Below are positions 25,032-34,080 of a stretch of 64,000 nt of DNA, in pieces. The translations under genes were made by a program, and so were the position numbers. The notes beneath the pieces were generated by a model. That model worked only from the letters and a program-made list of their open reading frames with translations. It did not search any database and was not told the origin of the DNA. Where the stretch lies: positions 1-64,000 of the forward strand of contig CAZDKY010000007.1 of the NCBI GenBank assembly GCA_964506505.1, read 5' to 3'. Each line of letters begins with the position of its first letter. Within the stretch, counting starts at the first letter, position 1. Source of the stretch: M55B129 sp964506505. GTDB lineage: Bacteria; Bacillota; Dethiobacteria; DTU022.

Positions 25032-26285
25032 TCAAAGGGTATGCATATTTTCAAGAAACTCTTCATTTGATTTGGTCTTCTTTAACCTATCCATCAGCGC
25101 TTCAAGAAACTCAACACTGGTGCTGTTACCCATTGCTCGACGGAGAGCCCACATCAGTTCAATTTTATGTTCGTCCAGCAGCAATTCTTCTCGCCGTGTT
25201 CCGGACCTTGATATATCAATAGATGGGAAGATTCTCCGTTCAGCTATGCGGCGGTCAAGGTGCAACTCCATATTGCCTGTTCCTTTAAATTCTTCGTATA
25301 CAACATCATCCATCCGGCTGCCTGTGTCAACAATAGCCGTGGCCAGAATCGTCAGGCTTCCACCTTCATCTATGTTTCGGGCCGCCCCGAAAAAACGTTT
25401 CGGTTTATAGAAAGCGCTGGGATCGATACCCCCTGAAAGAGTTCGGCCGCTTGGCGGTATTACCAGGTTATAAGCCCTGGTTAACCTGGTAATGCTGTCA
25501 AGAAGGACAGCCACATCTTTACCCTGTTCCACGAGACGCTGGCACCGTTCCAGAACCAGTTCAGCCATACGAATGTGGTTTTCAGGTTTCTGATCAAAAG
25601 TTGAGCTGACAACATCGGCATTGACACTGCGTTCCATATCAGTTACTTCTTCCGGTCTTTCGTCAATAAGCAGGATGATTAATTCAATCTCCGGTTGATT
25701 AATCGAAATGCTGTTGGCCAGCTGTTTCAGAAGCATCGTTTTACCTGCCTTGGGTGGAGAAACAATTAACCCGCGCTGCCCTTTGCCAATTGGGATAAGC
25801 AGATCGATGATCCTCGTTGACAGGATATGCGAGCTCGTTTCCATCTTAATCTGTTCATCGGGATGGATGGGGACCAGAGAGGTAAACCCGGGCCTGCCGG
25901 CCAGATTTTCCGGATCAGCACCATTGATTTCTTCCACCTGGAGGAGTGCGTAATACCGTTCATTGTCTTTCGGAGGTCTTATTCTACCGGTGATTACATC
26001 ACCGGTTCTCATGTTAAACCGGCGGATCTGGGAAGCAGATATGTAAATATCATCTTCTGAAAAGTAATATTTTTTTCGTCGCAAAAAGCCAAACCCGTCT
26101 TGCATGATCTCCAGCATACCCGATGAGTTATGCTGCTCTCCATTTTCTGAGAATAAATGGGTCAAAACATCAATCAATTCCTGCTTGCGCATTGTTGATT
26201 GGCCTTTGATTTCATGTTCTTTTGCCAGACGATGGAGTTCACTTAAAGTCATCGTCTTCAATTTTTCAGTGTCCAAATAAAGCAC
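25032..26285 (-). CDS. rho: Transcription termination factor Rho
   Basis: 417 residues. N-terminal helical and cold-shock RNA-binding domains (to about 120), Walker A in SPPKAGKTMLLKQLA, Walker B in LIILLIDERPEEVTDM, and the secondary RNA-binding loop DSITRLTRAYN. It is an ATP-driven RNA translocase that ends transcription. The start GTG at 26285 could instead be a TTG at 26276. The gene lies 6 nt after the Ca2+/Na+ exchanger gene, so the two are cotranscribed. Confidence 0.96.
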   Translation of the reverse strand: MLYLDTEKLKTMTLSELHRLAKEHEIKGQSTMRKQELIDVLTHLFSENGEQHNSSGMLEIMQDGFGFLRRKKYYFSEDDIYISASQIRRFNMRTGDVITGRIRPPKDNERYYALLQVEEINGADPENLAGRPGFTSLVPIHPDEQIKMETSSHILSTRIIDLLIPIGKGQRGLIVSPPKAGKTMLLKQLANSISINQPEIELIILLIDERPEEVTDMERSVNADVVSSTFDQKPENHIRMAELVLERCQRLVEQGKDVAVLLDSITRLTRAYNLVIPPSGRTLSGGIDPSAFYKPKRFFGAARNIDEGGSLTILATAIVDTGSRMDDVVYEEFKGTGNMELHLDRRIAERRIFPSIDISRSGTRREELLLDEHKIELMWALRRAMGNSTSVEFLEALMDRLKKTKSNEEFLENMHTL

Positions 26286-26291
26286 CGCCTT

Positions 26292-27293
26292 TTATAATTT
26301 GCCCCCTGATCGGAAAATGACGACCAAAACCAGCAGGTATCCAGCCAGAGCCAGTATTGTATCAAACCCAACACGGGTTTTTCTTTCTGTCGAACGGTAG
26401 GTCAAGCCAAAAATAATTACTGTGCTGATCAAAATAACAAGAAGTGCGGAAAATAAATGAGTTTCATTTACAGCATGAAGCAAAGCTCCATTGCGATAAA
26501 CAAAATCAGCAATGAAAATAATAAACAGGTTCATGAAGTTTGCTCCAAAAACATTAGCCACTGCCATATCGAGGTAACCAAGGCGAACCGCCGACACAGT
26601 AGTAACGGTTTCAGGAAGAGACGTACTGACAGCAAGGAAAAGCGACCCCACAAAACTGTGTCCAAGACCCGTCTGCACGGCAATCAGGTCCAGGGCATCC
26701 GTAACAAGAACCCCCGCCACGACAATAAACAAAGCCGCTATACCAAAATTAAGGAGAGCAACTCCGCCTGAAGCCCTGTTATTTTCTGGTACTTCCTCGA
26801 TATCGGTAAGGACAGGTTGATTTTTCTTTTCATATTTGAAGAGAAGCATGCTGCCATAAAAATACAAACCCGCTATCAGCAGTGTTTCGAAACTCACCCA
26901 CCCGATTTTTAAACCTGTGATCCCAAGCATGGCAATGGCAGCAAGACATACCGATATTACACTGAGTGATGCAGGTATTATATGGCCTTTACCAACCTTT
27001 GAGGTCAGCGGTCCACGCCCTTCAATCATGTCAATCAGGGCCAGTAAGGAAAGATTGTACAGACAGCTACCCAAAATATTACCCACAGCAAGATCGGGCG
27101 TATCTATTGTAACAGCTCTCAGGGTAGTAACCAGTTCGGGAAGGGACGTAGCCAGGGGAAGCATTAAAGCTCCAACCCATGCTGTTCCAATACCAATACA
27201 ATCGGCAACTACTGCGGCATTTTTAGTCAGCTTGCTTCCAGCATAGACAATAACCACTGCACTAATGATAAATTGCAACCAGGGATTAATCAT
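26292..27293 (-). CDS. Calcium/sodium antiporter (CaCA family, YrbG-like)
   Basis: 333 residues with about ten membrane helices in two inverted halves. The two ion-binding alpha repeats are clear: LPLATSLPELVTTLRAV near residue 45 and FLAVSTSLPETVTTVSAV near 210. A loop of charged residues (KYEKKNQPVLTDIEEVPEN) separates the halves. It likely exports Ca2+ in exchange for Na+. The ATG has AGGTG close upstream. The 254-nt region upstream (27294-27547) holds no gene that I can see. Confidence 0.88.
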   Translation of the reverse strand: MINPWLQFIISAVVIVYAGSKLTKNAAVVADCIGIGTAWVGALMLPLATSLPELVTTLRAVTIDTPDLAVGNILGSCLYNLSLLALIDMIEGRGPLTSKVGKGHIIPASLSVISVCLAAIAMLGITGLKIGWVSFETLLIAGLYFYGSMLLFKYEKKNQPVLTDIEEVPENNRASGGVALLNFGIAALFIVVAGVLVTDALDLIAVQTGLGHSFVGSLFLAVSTSLPETVTTVSAVRLGYLDMAVANVFGANFMNLFIIFIADFVYRNGALLHAVNETHLFSALLVILISTVIIFGLTYRSTERKTRVGFDTILALAGYLLVLVVIFRSGGKL

Positions 27294-27547
27294 TTTGCAC
27301 CTGATATATTTGAGCCGATAAAAATTGGCCGTGTGAATGAAGCTAAACGGACATATTTGCGCTCGGATTTTAAATAGGGGGATATATGTTCAGTGAGTAA
27401 AATATTAAAATGCCTGAAAAGCCGGCCATTTCCAGGTGCCCACCGATTATAACATAGTCACCGGTAAATAGTAATTCTATGTCTATTAATAAATTCCTGC
27501 CGGATCAGAAAAATGGCAGAAAAAATTAAATACTTTCTCTTTGTTAT

Positions 27548-28204
27548 TTAAAAATCCTTTAATGAACCGGCAGCACCAAGATATGGATTATTTCTTATTT
27601 CGTCACCGATAGTAGTCGTCGGCCCGTGGCCGGGATATATTTCGGTATCAGGTGACAGAATTAGTAATTTACGCTTAATACTGCGCATCAATTCAGCATG
27701 CGAACCGCCAACCAGGTCTGTTCTTCCCACCGAGCCGGCAAACAGCGTATCGCCACAAAACAATCTTTTTTCAGTCAGGAAACAAACGCTTCCCGGGGTA
27801 TGGCCGGGAGTCTCAAGAACGGTTAAAGTTATAGTTCCGACAGTAATTTTATCTCCATTTTTAATAAAAATATCGGGATGAGGTTGCTTTTTTAAAATCA
27901 TTTTTAAACCGTAACCCGGATTTTCATAAAGAGGCAAATCTCGTTCATTAAGATAAATAGGGACCGCTAGTTCATCTTTCAGTTTGCCGTTGGCCCCGAT
28001 ATGATCAATATGCCCGTGGGTATTTAGTATGTATTTTATCTTGAGCCCCATGGAAACAATCGTTTCAATAATCTTTTTGCCCTGTGCCCCTGGATCAATA
28101 ACAATCCCTTCCCCTGTTTTTACACAGCCAATAAGGTAACAGTTCGTAGCGAACATACCTACGGTCAGAGATTTAATGATCAAGCCCGTTTCCCCATCAC
28201 TCAT
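27548..28204 (-). CDS. MBL-fold hydrolase (glyoxalase II-like)
   Basis: 218 residues. The metallo-beta-lactamase zinc motif is THGHIDHIG, with later ligands in ETPGHTPGSVCF, LFCGDTLFAG and YPGHGPTT. It resembles hydroxyacylglutathione hydrolase-like proteins of unknown thioester substrate. The ATG at 28204 overlaps the upstream metalloenzyme gene by 8 nt and has GAGG upstream. It is not WalJ: it lacks the WalJ sequence and is not in the wal cluster. Confidence 0.85.
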   Translation of the reverse strand: MSDGETGLIIKSLTVGMFATNCYLIGCVKTGEGIVIDPGAQGKKIIETIVSMGLKIKYILNTHGHIDHIGANGKLKDELAVPIYLNERDLPLYENPGYGLKMILKKQPHPDIFIKNGDKITVGTITLTVLETPGHTPGSVCFLTEKRLFCGDTLFAGSVGRTDLVGGSHAELMRSIKRKLLILSPDTEIYPGHGPTTTIGDEIRNNPYLGAAGSLKDF

Positions 28205-29141
28205 TGGCTGAAGCCTCTGTTTTATTATCATTGCTCAGGATATTTAACACTGCCGGCAACACATCAGCCAGATTAAAAATCCTTTTTGCCAGCCATTGCC
28301 GCACCTTATAGCTACCGATTAATAAAGCCGGCACGTCGTTTAAGGTATGTTCTCCGGAAGACAGATCTTCAAGATTCCCGTGATCACTGGTAACAATCAG
28401 CATAGTTTGGTCCGTTGCTATTCCATCAGCAAGAGTACCGATAAAATGGTCAAGCGTACTAACTATTCTCTTTGCTTCTGCCCGATCTTTCTTGTGCCCA
28501 GCCAGATCGCTTAGAAAGTATTCGAACAGGCAGAAATGATATTGGCCGGCAATTTTTAGAAGACGCTCCGCTCCTTCTTCCGGAGTAATCAACGGTACTT
28601 CTAACCCCAATTTGTTCAGCACATTGTTGGTAATATCCATAAAAAGAGCTCGCCCTTTTTTTATATCTTCAAGATCGTGAAACGGCAGACCTCCGTAATA
28701 TGTAACTAAGGTGGAACATGAATAGTGGTTTCCCGGCAGCCCGTGGTATAAATGGTCAAAAAAAGGCGGCCTGTAAGCATTGGCAAAATTTGTCCTAAAC
28801 CCATGTTTGTGTAACTGTAAGAATATACCTCTTCGGGCTAAAAGTTGCCTTAGGTTCTGATCAGGGAACCCGTTCATGTGCTGTCCCATCAGCTTGGGAA
28901 CGTTGACTCCGGTAAACAACGATGCCTGCCCGGTTGCACTTTGCGGTAATCCGGGCACTCCCATTACTGCATCAAGACCAAGTAAAGAGGCTTTAGGTCC
29001 ACAGTAACCGCGGGACTCCGCCAACAATTTCCTTCCGTCCAGCGTCTGCTCAATGCAGGGTGTTTCGGTAAAAGCAAAAGGATTATCCGGTAGCTGCCTT
29101 CCCAGGCCAATACCATCTATAAAAACCAGCAATACTTGCAA
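28197..29141 (-). CDS. Alkaline phosphatase superfamily metalloenzyme (phosphoglycerate mutase-like)
   Basis: 314 residues. FIDGIGLG at the N-terminus, a Ser nucleophile region in QSATGQASLFTG, and a C-terminal metal motif TSDHGNLEDLSSGEHTLNDVPALL are the hallmarks of the iPGM/phosphopentomutase metalloenzyme superfamily. It is shorter than true iPGM (about 510), lacking the inserted domain, so the substrate is unknown. The start is TTG after GGAGGA. Confidence 0.8.
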   Translation of the reverse strand: MQVLLVFIDGIGLGRQLPDNPFAFTETPCIEQTLDGRKLLAESRGYCGPKASLLGLDAVMGVPGLPQSATGQASLFTGVNVPKLMGQHMNGFPDQNLRQLLARRGIFLQLHKHGFRTNFANAYRPPFFDHLYHGLPGNHYSCSTLVTYYGGLPFHDLEDIKKGRALFMDITNNVLNKLGLEVPLITPEEGAERLLKIAGQYHFCLFEYFLSDLAGHKKDRAEAKRIVSTLDHFIGTLADGIATDQTMLIVTSDHGNLEDLSSGEHTLNDVPALLIGSYKVRQWLAKRIFNLADVLPAVLNILSNDNKTEASANE

Positions 29142-29179
29142 CTAATATCCTCCATATCTTATTACCGGACGGTGTTTCC

Positions 29180-30421
29180 TTATTCAGTCTCTGATTGTTC
29201 AGTTTCTGTTTCGCCTTCAATTTCAGGGGATTCTTCTACTTCCGACTCCTCCTCCGGTAATTCTTCCGCCGGTTCCATGGTTATCTGGTCCGGACGTTCT
29301 TCGAGAACCAGGGTGGTGTAATCACTACTACCTTCCCTGTAGTAAGTAATCCGAATCGTGTCGCCTGGATAGTAATCGAGCAGCCGATCAAAGAGAATGG
29401 CTAAATAGGGGATATCTTCTCCATCAATCTGGACAATAATGTCTCCTGCTGCCAATCCTGCTTTTTCTGCCGGGCTACCCTGGACAATTTCGATGATCTG
29501 CACGCCCCTCTGGGGTTCATTGCCACTGTAATCAAGCCAGTCATCAATTATAACGCCCATGTGAGGACGGTTGACACGTCCATAATCCATCAGATCATCA
29601 ATGACTCTTTTGACTGTATTGCTCGGAACCGAGAGGCCGATCCCTTCAACTCCTGCGAGGGATACTTTGGCCGTATTGATACCGATGACTTCTCCTGCCA
29701 TGTTGATCAGGGGACCGCCACTATTACCGGGATTGACCAGGGCATCGATCTGGAGATAGGTATGGGCATAATTACTGTTTGATATTCTGACCTGCCGCCC
29801 AACAGCACTGACAATTCCGGAAGTAACTGTTTGTTGAAAATAACCAAGAGGGTTGCCGATCGCAGCTACCGGTGCGCCCACCCTGACTTGATCCGAATCG
29901 CCGAGTGGTATATGAATCATTTCCTCTTCTTCAATCTTTAAAAGAGCCAGATCTGTTAAAGCATCAGCACCGATCACTTCAACTTCATAATATCCTTTAT
30001 CGGGAACAACAACTGTTATTTTCTCAGCATTTTCGATTACATGCTGATTGGTAACAATATAACCATCAGGAGATATAACTACCCCTGATCCTGATTCCAT
30101 CTCTTCAAAAAGCTGTTCTCCGAAACGGGTTACTTCCATGTGCCGTTGCACCCCCACCACAGCAGGCATAACCTGCTCCACAATATCAGCCAGCGTCACC
30201 TGCGTTTCTGACTGGACAGAACCTGGCTGAGGCACTTGCTCTTCATTATTAACGACTTCTTCTTGAGGCTCATCGGCAGCTTCAGAAGTAAGGAAAAAAT
30301 AACAGAGTCCGTATAGTACGGCTGCTCCCAGTAAAATACCCAGTATACCCAGAGCAATATATCCTACGAAGGACCAAAATCTTCTGGAGTGTGGATTTTC
30401 ATAATCAGTTTGATTATCCAT
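29180..30421 (-). CDS. htrA: HtrA/DegP-type membrane-anchored serine protease
   Basis: 413 residues. A short cytoplasmic N-terminus is followed by one membrane helix (about 17-44), an acidic linker, a trypsin-like domain with triad H127 (TNQHVIENA), D157 (LTDLALLKI) and S234 (NPGNSGGPL), then a PDZ domain (about 280-375). The last 35 residues are nearly all acidic (Glu-rich). It degrades misfolded proteins outside the membrane. Its place next to walRKHI matches the htrC position of Bacillus. Confidence 0.93.
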   Translation of the reverse strand: MDNQTDYENPHSRRFWSFVGYIALGILGILLGAAVLYGLCYFFLTSEAADEPQEEVVNNEEQVPQPGSVQSETQVTLADIVEQVMPAVVGVQRHMEVTRFGEQLFEEMESGSGVVISPDGYIVTNQHVIENAEKITVVVPDKGYYEVEVIGADALTDLALLKIEEEEMIHIPLGDSDQVRVGAPVAAIGNPLGYFQQTVTSGIVSAVGRQVRISNSNYAHTYLQIDALVNPGNSGGPLINMAGEVIGINTAKVSLAGVEGIGLSVPSNTVKRVIDDLMDYGRVNRPHMGVIIDDWLDYSGNEPQRGVQIIEIVQGSPAEKAGLAAGDIIVQIDGEDIPYLAILFDRLLDYYPGDTIRITYYREGSSDYTTLVLEERPDQITMEPAEELPEEESEVEESPEIEGETETEQSETE

Positions 30422-30506
30422 CTAAAAACACATCCTTTTTCAATAGATTGCCATTCCCGGCTTCTGCTGACACGACCGACCGTTCTGCAGTATCTACAGG
30501 CCTGAA

Positions 30507-31799
30507 TCACCGGGGAAATTCGCCGGGCATCTGCATTAAATCGCCTTCACTGATTCTTTTAATCGATGCCCCCAGACTGATGAGTTTGTCTTCCAAAATT
30601 TCATAACCTCGATCGACATGTTCAATCGCCCCAATTTCTGTCGTCCCATCAGCCATGAGAGCAGCAATGATCAGCGCTGCTCCGGAACGAAGATCAGGTG
30701 CGGTCACCGGTGCTCCGGAAAGATTGCCACCGCCTTCAACGAGAGCAGTTCTCCCCTCCACTTTTATCCGGGCACCCATTCTCTTTAATTCATCGACCTG
30801 ATTGAAACGGCCGTCAAATACATTTTCAGTTACAACACTAAGTCCCCTGGCAGCGGTGAGTAAAACCATTCCAGGAGGCTGAAGATCAGTTGGGAAACCG
30901 GGATAAGGAAATGTTTTAAGATCAGAGGCAACCAGGTTTCCAGTACCTGTTACAGTTATTCTTTCCGGTTCGACCTGCACCTTGGCCCCAACTTCTCTCA
31001 ACTTTGCTGTAATAGCTTCAAGGTGTTTTGGGATAACATCTTCTACTGTTACAGTTCCGCCTGTAGCCGCTGCAGCCAGCATAAACGTTCCTGCCTCAAT
31101 ACGGTCCGGGATAACGGCATGACGAACACCGGAAAACTTTTTCACTCCGTCTATTCTGATAACATCGGTCCCCGCCCCCCTGATTTTTGCTCCCATGGCA
31201 TTGAGGAAGTTTGCCAGATCCACTATCTCCGGTTCCTTGGCGGCATTCTCAAGGACTGTTCTGCCCTCAGCAACCACAGCAGCGAGCATCAGGTTGATGG
31301 TCGCTCCAATAGTAACCACGTCCAGGTAAATATTAGCCCCTTTCAATCGTTCAGCCGATAGATTAATCATTCCATGTTCAATTTTTATATCTGCTCCAAG
31401 CGCAGAAAATCCTTTAAGATGCTGATCGATAGGCCGTGGTCCCAGATCACATCCGCCGGGGATCGGCACTTCTGCCCGCCCAAAACGGGCCAACAAACTG
31501 CCCATAAAATAGTAAGAGGCCCGCATTCTTTTCACCAGTTCATACGCCGGGGCAATTCTGGCCAGATTACCTGGAATCAGCTCGATGGCATTTCTGCCAC
31601 GCCTGCGTATGGTTACCCCCAAATTTTCCAGAATGGCGACCATTGTCCGGACATCTGTAATGTCGGGCAAATTATCTATGAACAAATTTTCCGATGTCAA
31701 AATCGCCGCCGGTAGAATAGCAACAGCAGCATTCTTGGAGCCGCTAATTTTTACCTTCCCTGAAAGGTTGGTCTTGCCCTGGATAATATATTTTTTCAT
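30507..31799 (-). CDS. murA: UDP-N-acetylglucosamine 1-carboxyvinyltransferase
   Basis: 430 residues. First committed step of peptidoglycan synthesis. SGSKNAAVAILPAA at the N-terminus and the catalytic Cys of IPGGCDLGPRPIDQHLKGF are conserved, and GYEILEDKLISLGA is near the end. The ATG at 31799 has CGGAGG eight bases upstream; a longer frame to 31820 adds residues before the conserved MKKYIIQG. It lies 41 nt after walI, so it is probably in the wal operon, linking cell-wall signalling and precursor supply. Confidence 0.95.
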   Translation of the reverse strand: MKKYIIQGKTNLSGKVKISGSKNAAVAILPAAILTSENLFIDNLPDITDVRTMVAILENLGVTIRRRGRNAIELIPGNLARIAPAYELVKRMRASYYFMGSLLARFGRAEVPIPGGCDLGPRPIDQHLKGFSALGADIKIEHGMINLSAERLKGANIYLDVVTIGATINLMLAAVVAEGRTVLENAAKEPEIVDLANFLNAMGAKIRGAGTDVIRIDGVKKFSGVRHAVIPDRIEAGTFMLAAAATGGTVTVEDVIPKHLEAITAKLREVGAKVQVEPERITVTGTGNLVASDLKTFPYPGFPTDLQPPGMVLLTAARGLSVVTENVFDGRFNQVDELKRMGARIKVEGRTALVEGGGNLSGAPVTAPDLRSGAALIIAALMADGTTEIGAIEHVDRGYEILEDKLISLGASIKRISEGDLMQMPGEFPR

Positions 31800-31840
31800 A
31801 ATTACCTCCGTCTCGGTCACAGCATAAACACCGGAATAAA

Positions 31841-32728
31841 TTATTGCAGTTGATCCGGTATAATTCCTTCCTTTTCCAGGTTTCCGGTAAAAGCATTAAT
31901 AAAATAATGAGTGTGATCGTCTAAAACTATCCGCCATACCGGCGGGATTTCCCATTTTTCAGCTTCATACTCACCACTGAAATATCCCAAAGTCACTTCT
32001 TTAATATGCTCTGGCTCGGGGCTTGGCCCCAGTTCAGCAACGAGATTATTAAGTGCATCAGTAGCCGATATGACCTCCATCTCTCTGGATGGGATTATTT
32101 CCACCATATCAAGCCAGTATATATCTACCGAAACTATTTTCTGTTCTTTTAAGACAACTTTCATCTGCCCGGTAAAAACCGGCATCTCGTTCAAGATTTG
32201 ATAATAAAACAAATTAATATTACCATTTTCGTCTTCTTCAATATAGTCATGGAAAAATCCTTCCGGCATTACCGCTTTCTCTTTCAGGATGCTTTCAACA
32301 TTGCTTCTTATTTCTTGCTTGCTAAATAAAGAAAAATTTGCATTGATCTCCAAACCCGGTTCATAAAATATCTGGATCAGCCCATTGGAATGCGCAACTG
32401 CCCTCTCGCCCTCATGGTTAAAATAAATTGTCTTATCACCATAATCAATCTGGGCTCCTTCAGCAATAAAATACATCAGGATATGCTGCTGCAGCTTAGC
32501 CGAAGGTGTAACCGTAAGGAAATCACTCATTTGCACCGCCCGGTTAAAAGATGCTTCCAGAAAATAATTGTTTTCGTTGAGCACTGTCTGAGTCTTTTTT
32601 AAATCTTCAATCTTAATGGCAACCCTGGTAAGCCGGCCAAAATCCGGCCAGAAAAGATGATAGGTCAGAAAAAGATTTAGTCCGGCAAACACTATGATTA
32701 AGATCAACTTGGCCCGGCCGAGATTCAC
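31841..32728 (-). CDS. walI: Two-component system regulatory protein YycI (WalI)
   Basis: 295 residues. One N-terminal membrane helix (about 7-27) and an extracellular region, with the C-terminal YycI fold (VWRIVLDDHTHYFINAFTG). In Bacillus, WalI and WalH hold WalK in check at the membrane. The GTG start overlaps the walH stop by 4 nt (GTGA), with GAGGAGG upstream. Sequence conservation of this family is low, so position supports the call. Confidence 0.85.
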   Translation of the reverse strand: MNLGRAKLILIIVFAGLNLFLTYHLFWPDFGRLTRVAIKIEDLKKTQTVLNENNYFLEASFNRAVQMSDFLTVTPSAKLQQHILMYFIAEGAQIDYGDKTIYFNHEGERAVAHSNGLIQIFYEPGLEINANFSLFSKQEIRSNVESILKEKAVMPEGFFHDYIEEDENGNINLFYYQILNEMPVFTGQMKVVLKEQKIVSVDIYWLDMVEIIPSREMEVISATDALNNLVAELGPSPEPEHIKEVTLGYFSGEYEAEKWEIPPVWRIVLDDHTHYFINAFTGNLEKEGIIPDQLQ

Positions 32729-34080
32729 TGAATATCCTCCTCGTCAAGCAGTTCCAACTCGGCTGCTGTCAGATAAAACCTCTCCCCATTAATCTGAACG
32801 AACCAAACCGGTTCTCCTTGCAAAGACTGATGCTGTCGCCCAACAACAGCATATCCAGAACAGAGCTCCTCTAATACTATGTTTTTAATAAAATCAGTCC
32901 GTTGATTTTCAAAAGCTGTCAAAGCAGCATTTAACGCTTCCGACCATACGACTGCCGGGCTAACAGCCTCCTCCTCATCTTCAAGAATACCGTCAGGTAT
33001 GTAAAGGGATCTTGTAAAATGGATCAATCCCAGGTCATTAAATAAAGCCCGCGTAGGTATCGAAGAATAAATTGGCCGTCCTTCATAATACATCTGCCAG
33101 TCAACTGAGTAGTAAGATGCGCGGGAATTTTCAATTAAAAATATATTTTCAAGCTTCAGCCCCTGCGGCCAACCTCCATGATAGCTTATTAAATTGCTGC
33201 TGTAAAGCAGCGCATCGGCATAAGAAGATGTGATCTGACCTCGTTCAAGCCTGGGATAAGAATATTCAAAACCTGTCCCAGTCAAACGAAGACCCTTTTC
33301 ACCATCTGTATAAATCAACCCTCCGTCTTTTTCTTCTATCATCCGGGCCAGATTATAATCGACAAAAAATGATTGCAAGATCTGCTCGCGGTTGATTGTC
33401 TCGACCTGAATCGATAATCTCTCTGGATAAGCCCATTCTTTTGGCAGATAAAAAGATTTTGCCGCCGTGATATCAAAATCGAACATCGCAGAAAGCACTT
33501 CATCATCGACAGAATTATAAGGTGTTCTTTCATCAACACTCAGAGAATTGTAAACCGCCCTGAAATGACTGCCTGTGTCTTTATTGAGATGCACTTCAAC
33601 CTCTTCATCTTCTCTGCCCGTGTAAATAAGTTCCAGTGATTCAGGGAAAAATATCACTTCAATTTTTACAACCTCCGAACTGATTCCCTCTGGAACCCAG
33701 ATCCAGTCTTCCCAAAATGGTAAAGGAGGTTCAAAATTGTAAATAATCCGGCTCTTGGCTGTGCTTTTTTCTTCATTGTTATAATCTTCTCCGGAAAGAG
33801 GGCTTTTTTCTGTTTTAAGAAATTCTACCAGTTCTGCCCAAAGTAAAGTATAACCCGACTGTCCTTCTCCATAGCTATAATATATTCCATCATCTACAGA
33901 AAGTATCCGTGACGGTGTAATAATTTCTTCCATTACTCGCGGTTTATCTGCAGCACTTTCTTCCAAAATATCTTCGGCAATGAATTCTGCCGGCATTTGC
34001 CCATACCACAGCTGATAAGTAAGATACAGACTTAAAGCAACCAGCAGGATTAAGATGATCGATTTAAACTTTTCTTTCAT
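32725..34080 (-). CDS. walH: Two-component system activity regulator YycH (WalH)
   Basis: 451 residues. One N-terminal membrane helix (about 8-24) and a large extracellular domain. The call rests on length, topology and position between walK and walI. The ATG at 34080 overlaps the walK stop as ATGA; a GTG two codons earlier is less likely. It is expected to form a heterodimer with WalI and modulate WalK. Confidence 0.85.
   Translation of the reverse strand: MKEKFKSIILILLVALSLYLTYQLWYGQMPAEFIAEDILEESAADKPRVMEEIITPSRILSVDDGIYYSYGEGQSGYTLLWAELVEFLKTEKSPLSGEDYNNEEKSTAKSRIIYNFEPPLPFWEDWIWVPEGISSEVVKIEVIFFPESLELIYTGREDEEVEVHLNKDTGSHFRAVYNSLSVDERTPYNSVDDEVLSAMFDFDITAAKSFYLPKEWAYPERLSIQVETINREQILQSFFVDYNLARMIEEKDGGLIYTDGEKGLRLTGTGFEYSYPRLERGQITSSYADALLYSSNLISYHGGWPQGLKLENIFLIENSRASYYSVDWQMYYEGRPIYSSIPTRALFNDLGLIHFTRSLYIPDGILEDEEEAVSPAVVWSEALNAALTAFENQRTDFIKNIVLEELCSGYAVVGRQHQSLQGEPVWFVQINGERFYLTAAELELLDEEDIQ

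Noticed and set aside
27548..28204. MBL-fold gene considered as the missing walJ
   Set aside because: Its sequence is glyoxalase II-like and it is far from walRKHI, beyond htrA and other genes.
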